A stretch of 64,000 nucleotides of DNA from Ignavibacteria bacterium (GTDB lineage: Bacteria; Bacteroidota; Ignavibacteria; Tepidaquicellales; Tepidaquicellaceae), in assembly GCA_019694675.1 (NCBI GenBank), contig JAIBBK010000019.1, forward strand, positions 1 to 64,000. Reading direction: 5' to 3'. How positions within the stretch are numbered: position 1 is the first letter of the stretch; every line of letters begins with the position of its first letter. Made by a program: the position numbers and the translations under genes. Of this stretch, positions 60,865-64,000 are shown piece after piece. A model generated the notes under the pieces. The model made no database searches and was not told where the DNA came from. It saw only the letters and a program-made list of their open reading frames with translations.

Positions 60865-63755
60865 ATCCGGAAGCTCCGACAGGGGTTGTATCATTTTTGT
60901 TCAGCGATGTCGAGGGAAGCACAAGGCTCGCACAGCTTCATCCTCAGTCTGTTCCGGATGCTTTGGCAGTTCAACACAATCTGATCAGGCAGGCCGTTGA
61001 GATGCACAGCGGATTCATATTCAAATCCGTAGGCGATTCTGTTTGCTGTGCTTTCAGTTCACCTGCTGATGCGGTGAAAGCGGCTGTTGATGCACAGAAG
61101 GCCATTACCTCCGCAAGCTGGAAAGATGCAGTCATAAAGGTGCGGATGGGAATTCACTGCGGCGAGGCGGCCTGGAACGGCAGCGACTACACCGGATACG
61201 TAACACTTGCCCGCACGCAAAGGATAATGTCTTCCGCCTCCGGTGAGCAGATAGTTACTTCCGGAATAGTTTATTCAGAGGCGGCGGATCTCCTGCCGTC
61301 TTCAGTATCGTTCAGGGAACTGGGAGAAAGGCGGCTCAAAGACCTCAATCAACCGGTAAGACTGTATCAGGTTTGCGCCGAAGGGCTGAAGGAGGAGTTT
61401 CCTCCGCTCAATACACTTGACGCGAGGCCCAACAATCTCCCGTTTCAGTTGTCGCGGTTTGTGGGAAGGGAGAAAGAGAAAGAAGACATCAAAGACCTGC
61501 TCAAGACCCATCCTCTTCTCACTCTGTTCGGAGCTGGAGGCACTGGCAAGACAAGGCTTGCATTGCAGGCGGCCGCTGAGATCATAGATGAATTCGAAGG
61601 CGGCATTTGGTTTGTGGAGCTCGCAACAGTCTCCGAGCCCGAGTATGTCGTGCCTGAAATAATGTCTTCTCTCGGACTCAGTTCTGACGGCAAAAGCGCG
61701 CCGTCAGATATTCTGAAGAATTATCTGAGGGAGAAGGAGATCCTCATAATCCTTGATAATTGTGAGCACCTGATAAATGAAACCGCGGGAATCGCCCAAC
61801 AGCTTCTGAGCTCGTGCCCTAAACTGAAGATCCTTGCAAGCAGCAGGGAAGCACTGAAGATCGGCGGTGAAAGAACTTACCATCTGCCTTCAATGTCCCT
61901 TCCTGATGTGAGAAAGAACTATGACTCCGAATCGCTCAGCCAATTCGAATCAGTTCAGCTTTTCATAGACAGGTCGCTCAGCGTCAATCCGAAATTTGAA
62001 GTATCAAATGAGAATGCTCCGGCAGTTGCTCAGCTCTGCAATGACCTTGACGGCATACCGCTCGCTATCGAACTTGCCGCGGCGAGAATGAATGTGCTAT
62101 CGGTTGAGAAGATCCTTGAGCGACTGAGCGACAGGTTCAAACTTCTTACGGGTGGCAAAAGGACCTCGCTTCCGCGACAGCAGACGCTTAAAGCGCTCAT
62201 TGACTGGAGCTACGGACTTCTTTCGGATTATGAAAAGCTTCTGTTCGCAAGGCTTTCTGTGTTTCAGGGAGGCTGGAAACTCGAGGCGGCAGAAGCAATT
62301 TGCTCGGCCGAACCTGTTGATGAAATTGAGGTGCTTGATCTTATGTCCAATCTGATTGACAAGTCACTCATAAAAAGCAGTGATTCGGAATCTGAAATGC
62401 GTTACTCAATGCTGGAAACCATCAGGCAGTACAGCAAGTCAGCGCTTGCAGCTTCACCGGAAGAGAAAGAGACAATGCGAAGGCACTTCGGATATTTCAG
62501 CGGACTGGTAAGTGATTCAGAGGAAAAGCTGACCGGCCGCAGACAGAGAGAATGCCTGCATATGATTGATGCAGATTACGAGAACATCCGGGAAGCTCTT
62601 AAATGGGCGATAGAGGAATGTCCGGCTGAAGGCCTTAAGATGGCAATATCTCTGGGTAAGTACTGGGAGCTCAGGGGTAATTTCTCTGAAGGATGCACTT
62701 ATCTTGAGAAAGCATTGTCGTGCAATGATGAAGCGGAGCCGCTGATAAGAGCGCGTGCGCTTTATCTAGCAGGGTTCTTTCTCACATATCTTGCAAGTCA
62801 TCATGAGGCGGAAATGTACCTGCAGGATGCCATGAAGATATTCAGGGATCTGGGCGAAAGGGAAGGAGAAGTGCTTTGTCTTGTGATGCTGGGAAACGTA
62901 AAGCTTGTTGACGGTAAACTTGAAGTGATGGAGGAGTTAACGAGGGAGGGCCTGAAGACAGCAAGGCAACTCGGCAACAAACTGCTCACAGCACTGTGCC
63001 TCAGGTATCTTGCCGCAGGCAGAATGTACCAGGGAAATTATCAGGAGTCCGCAGAAATGGCGGAAGAGTGCCTGGCGATATACAGGGAATCTGGTGACGA
63101 GATTCAGATAGCAAAGATCATCAACAATATCGGTGCGATTGAATATCTTGCGGCAAACTACGATAAGGCGATTGAAACGTGGGAAGAGTGCCTGAGGCTA
63201 AGGCGCGGACTCGGTGACAGGCACGGCATTGCAATGTCGCTGACAAACCTGGGTTCGGCTTTCAGCATGATCAAAGATTATGACACTGCGGAGAAACTGC
63301 TGTATCAGAGTATTGAAATGTTCAGGGAACTCGGGGACAGGAGAATCTATGTAAATCCGCTTAACACGCTCGGGCTTATCGCAAATGACAGGGGCGAGTA
63401 TCTCAGGGCCCTCGGGATCTACGGCGAAAGCATCACGATCGCCAGCGAGATAGGAGAGAAGTACTATTTGATGAAGGCGATAGAAGGGCTTTCGAACTCC
63501 TACATTGGACTTAAGGAATATGAAACGGGCTGTATATTTTCAGCTCTGTACATAAGCCAGATGACAAATCTCAACATCAATGTTACAAAGCAGGAGCTGA
63601 CAAGAATAGAAGAGATTAAGGATGAGCTGAGGTTGGCGCTGGAAAAATCTGAGTACGACCGGCTCTGGGAAGAAGGCCGGAGACTCACGATCGAAGAAGC
63701 GGTTCAGCTGATGAATTCGGATTACAGGACCGCTTCGCACGAAAAGCGGACATAA
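60861..63755 (+). CDS. Class III nucleotidyl cyclase-STAND ATPase-TPR signalling protein
   Basis: The 964-residue protein starts at the ATG of the ATGA overlap, although the frame is open upstream to 60732. Residues ~8-170 form a class III cyclase homology domain: metal Asp16 (FSDVEGST) and Asp59 (FKSVGDS), with Arg121 in LARTQRIMSSAS, but the usual transition-state Asn before it is not seen. Residues ~185-480 are a STAND/AP-ATPase core with Walker A GAGGTGKT (224-231) and Walker B ILIILDNCEHL. A winged-helix-like segment (TLKALIDWSYGLLSDYEKLL) and at least eight TPR repeats (~560-930) follow. This is a ligand- or protein-sensing regulator. Confidence 0.9.
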   Translation: MNPEAPTGVVSFLFSDVEGSTRLAQLHPQSVPDALAVQHNLIRQAVEMHSGFIFKSVGDSVCCAFSSPADAVKAAVDAQKAITSASWKDAVIKVRMGIHCGEAAWNGSDYTGYVTLARTQRIMSSASGEQIVTSGIVYSEAADLLPSSVSFRELGERRLKDLNQPVRLYQVCAEGLKEEFPPLNTLDARPNNLPFQLSRFVGREKEKEDIKDLLKTHPLLTLFGAGGTGKTRLALQAAAEIIDEFEGGIWFVELATVSEPEYVVPEIMSSLGLSSDGKSAPSDILKNYLREKEILIILDNCEHLINETAGIAQQLLSSCPKLKILASSREALKIGGERTYHLPSMSLPDVRKNYDSESLSQFESVQLFIDRSLSVNPKFEVSNENAPAVAQLCNDLDGIPLAIELAAARMNVLSVEKILERLSDRFKLLTGGKRTSLPRQQTLKALIDWSYGLLSDYEKLLFARLSVFQGGWKLEAAEAICSAEPVDEIEVLDLMSNLIDKSLIKSSDSESEMRYSMLETIRQYSKSALAASPEEKETMRRHFGYFSGLVSDSEEKLTGRRQRECLHMIDADYENIREALKWAIEECPAEGLKMAISLGKYWELRGNFSEGCTYLEKALSCNDEAEPLIRARALYLAGFFLTYLASHHEAEMYLQDAMKIFRDLGEREGEVLCLVMLGNVKLVDGKLEVMEELTREGLKTARQLGNKLLTALCLRYLAAGRMYQGNYQESAEMAEECLAIYRESGDEIQIAKIINNIGAIEYLAANYDKAIETWEECLRLRRGLGDRHGIAMSLTNLGSAFSMIKDYDTAEKLLYQSIEMFRELGDRRIYVNPLNTLGLIANDRGEYLRALGIYGESITIASEIGEKYYLMKAIEGLSNSYIGLKEYETGCIFSALYISQMTNLNINVTKQELTRIEEIKDELRLALEKSEYDRLWEEGRRLTIEEAVQLMNSDYRTASHEKRT

Positions 63756-63823
63756 ATTTCAGGCTGACGGAAACCCTAACAGGATTTTTTCGTCTAATCA
63801 ATTAGAAACCAAATCATTTAAAT

Positions 63824-64000
63824 ATGACCGGAAAGATACTGATTGCACTGATTGTTTTGCTCATATCCGTGCCTCCTGCATTTTCACAGGAGAAGAAAGA
63901 GAAGAAGCCCCGGCCGGAGTGGCTCACAGGCAACAAACCCTCAGTTGAACTGAACTACGGAGTATCCCAGGTGCGGCTGAACACTTCACCCGTCAGCCTG
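63824..64000 (+). CDS. N-terminal part of a secreted protein (3' end outside window)
   Basis: Fifty-nine codons are visible from an ATG at 63824. The protein starts with a signal peptide (MTGKILIALIVLLISVPPAF, then SQ), then a Lys-rich EKKEKKPRPEW linker and SVELNYGVSQVRLNTSPVSL, which looks like the first strands of an outer-membrane beta barrel. The style resembles the small secreted protein at 16805 (signal peptide, Lys/Pro linker, beta strands), but the family is not recognised. Confidence 0.65.
   Translation, partial: MTGKILIALIVLLISVPPAFSQEKKEKKPRPEWLTGNKPSVELNYGVSQVRLNTSPVSL

Overview
The window looks like a chromosomal piece of a member of the Bacteroidota/Chlorobi-related superphylum, most likely Ignavibacteria/Kapabacteria-like. 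The evidence is at least five secreted proteins ending in a type IX secretion (T9SS) type A sorting domain with the NYPNPFNP signature, four large secreted proteins ending in a shared HRN-ETWS plus dockerin-like module, and dense gene packing with many TTG/GTG starts. Taxonomy is inferred from these protein styles only. I saw no rRNA, tRNA, CRISPR array, insertion sequence, integrase or phage gene.

Layout. (1) 1-4513, plus strand: the tail of a T9SS cargo gene, then a four-gene sulfur module: octaheme tetrathionate-reductase-family cytochrome c, a membrane cytochrome b, and two YeeE/YedE-type sulfur transporters, the second fused to a cysteine-less rhodanese-like domain with a C-terminal Gly-Gly-Cys. 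(2) 4550-16737, minus strand: ten genes with gaps of at most 27 bp: TrmH-type RNA methyltransferase, KdsA, a membrane-fused spermidine-synthase-like protein, two tandem phosphofructokinases with different donor-site signatures, an APC permease, DUF2237, NhaA, a class III aminotransferase and dihydropyrimidinase. (3) 16805-24356, plus strand: a small secreted protein and a seven-gene sugar cluster (glycosyltransferase/epimerase-like protein, SpsF-type cytidylyltransferase, split transketolase, class III aminotransferase, SDR, short NeuB-type synthase) that probably makes an undescribed activated keto-sugar acid for the cell surface. (4) 24683-35112: large secreted proteins, including one with 21 FG-GAP repeats and one LamG/P-domain protein, plus two T9SS cargo proteins. 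(5) 35388-41330, minus strand: FkbM methyltransferase, a secreted hypothetical, DeoC, glycogen branching enzyme with an unusual tail, and another secreted hypothetical. (6) 41543-51573: a nidogen-domain T9SS protein, an ECF sigma factor with a coiled-coil-tailed anti-sigma factor, and two paralogous BNR/dockerin-like proteins flanking a possible cohesin-like T9SS protein. Both BNR genes share a hairpin-forming leader element. (7) 51978-58167: MarC and a seven-gene minus-strand run (L-2-hydroxyglutarate oxidase, cupin, DUF1287, nitroreductase, membrane proteins, DUF4239). (8) 58320-64000, plus strand: a heme-copper-oxidase-like membrane protein with an unclear start, an HhH-DUF1801 protein, a TerB-like protein translationally coupled to a cyclase-STAND-TPR signalling protein, and the start of another secreted protein.

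Working together, the genes suggest a heterotroph with glycogen/glycolytic metabolism, possible sulfur-oxyanion respiration or detoxification, and heavy investment in exported and probably surface-attached proteins. The strongest candidates for undescribed biology are the split-transketolase/NeuB sugar cluster, the sulfur module with its Cys-tailed transporter, and the dockerin-like C-terminal module with its shared leader hairpin.
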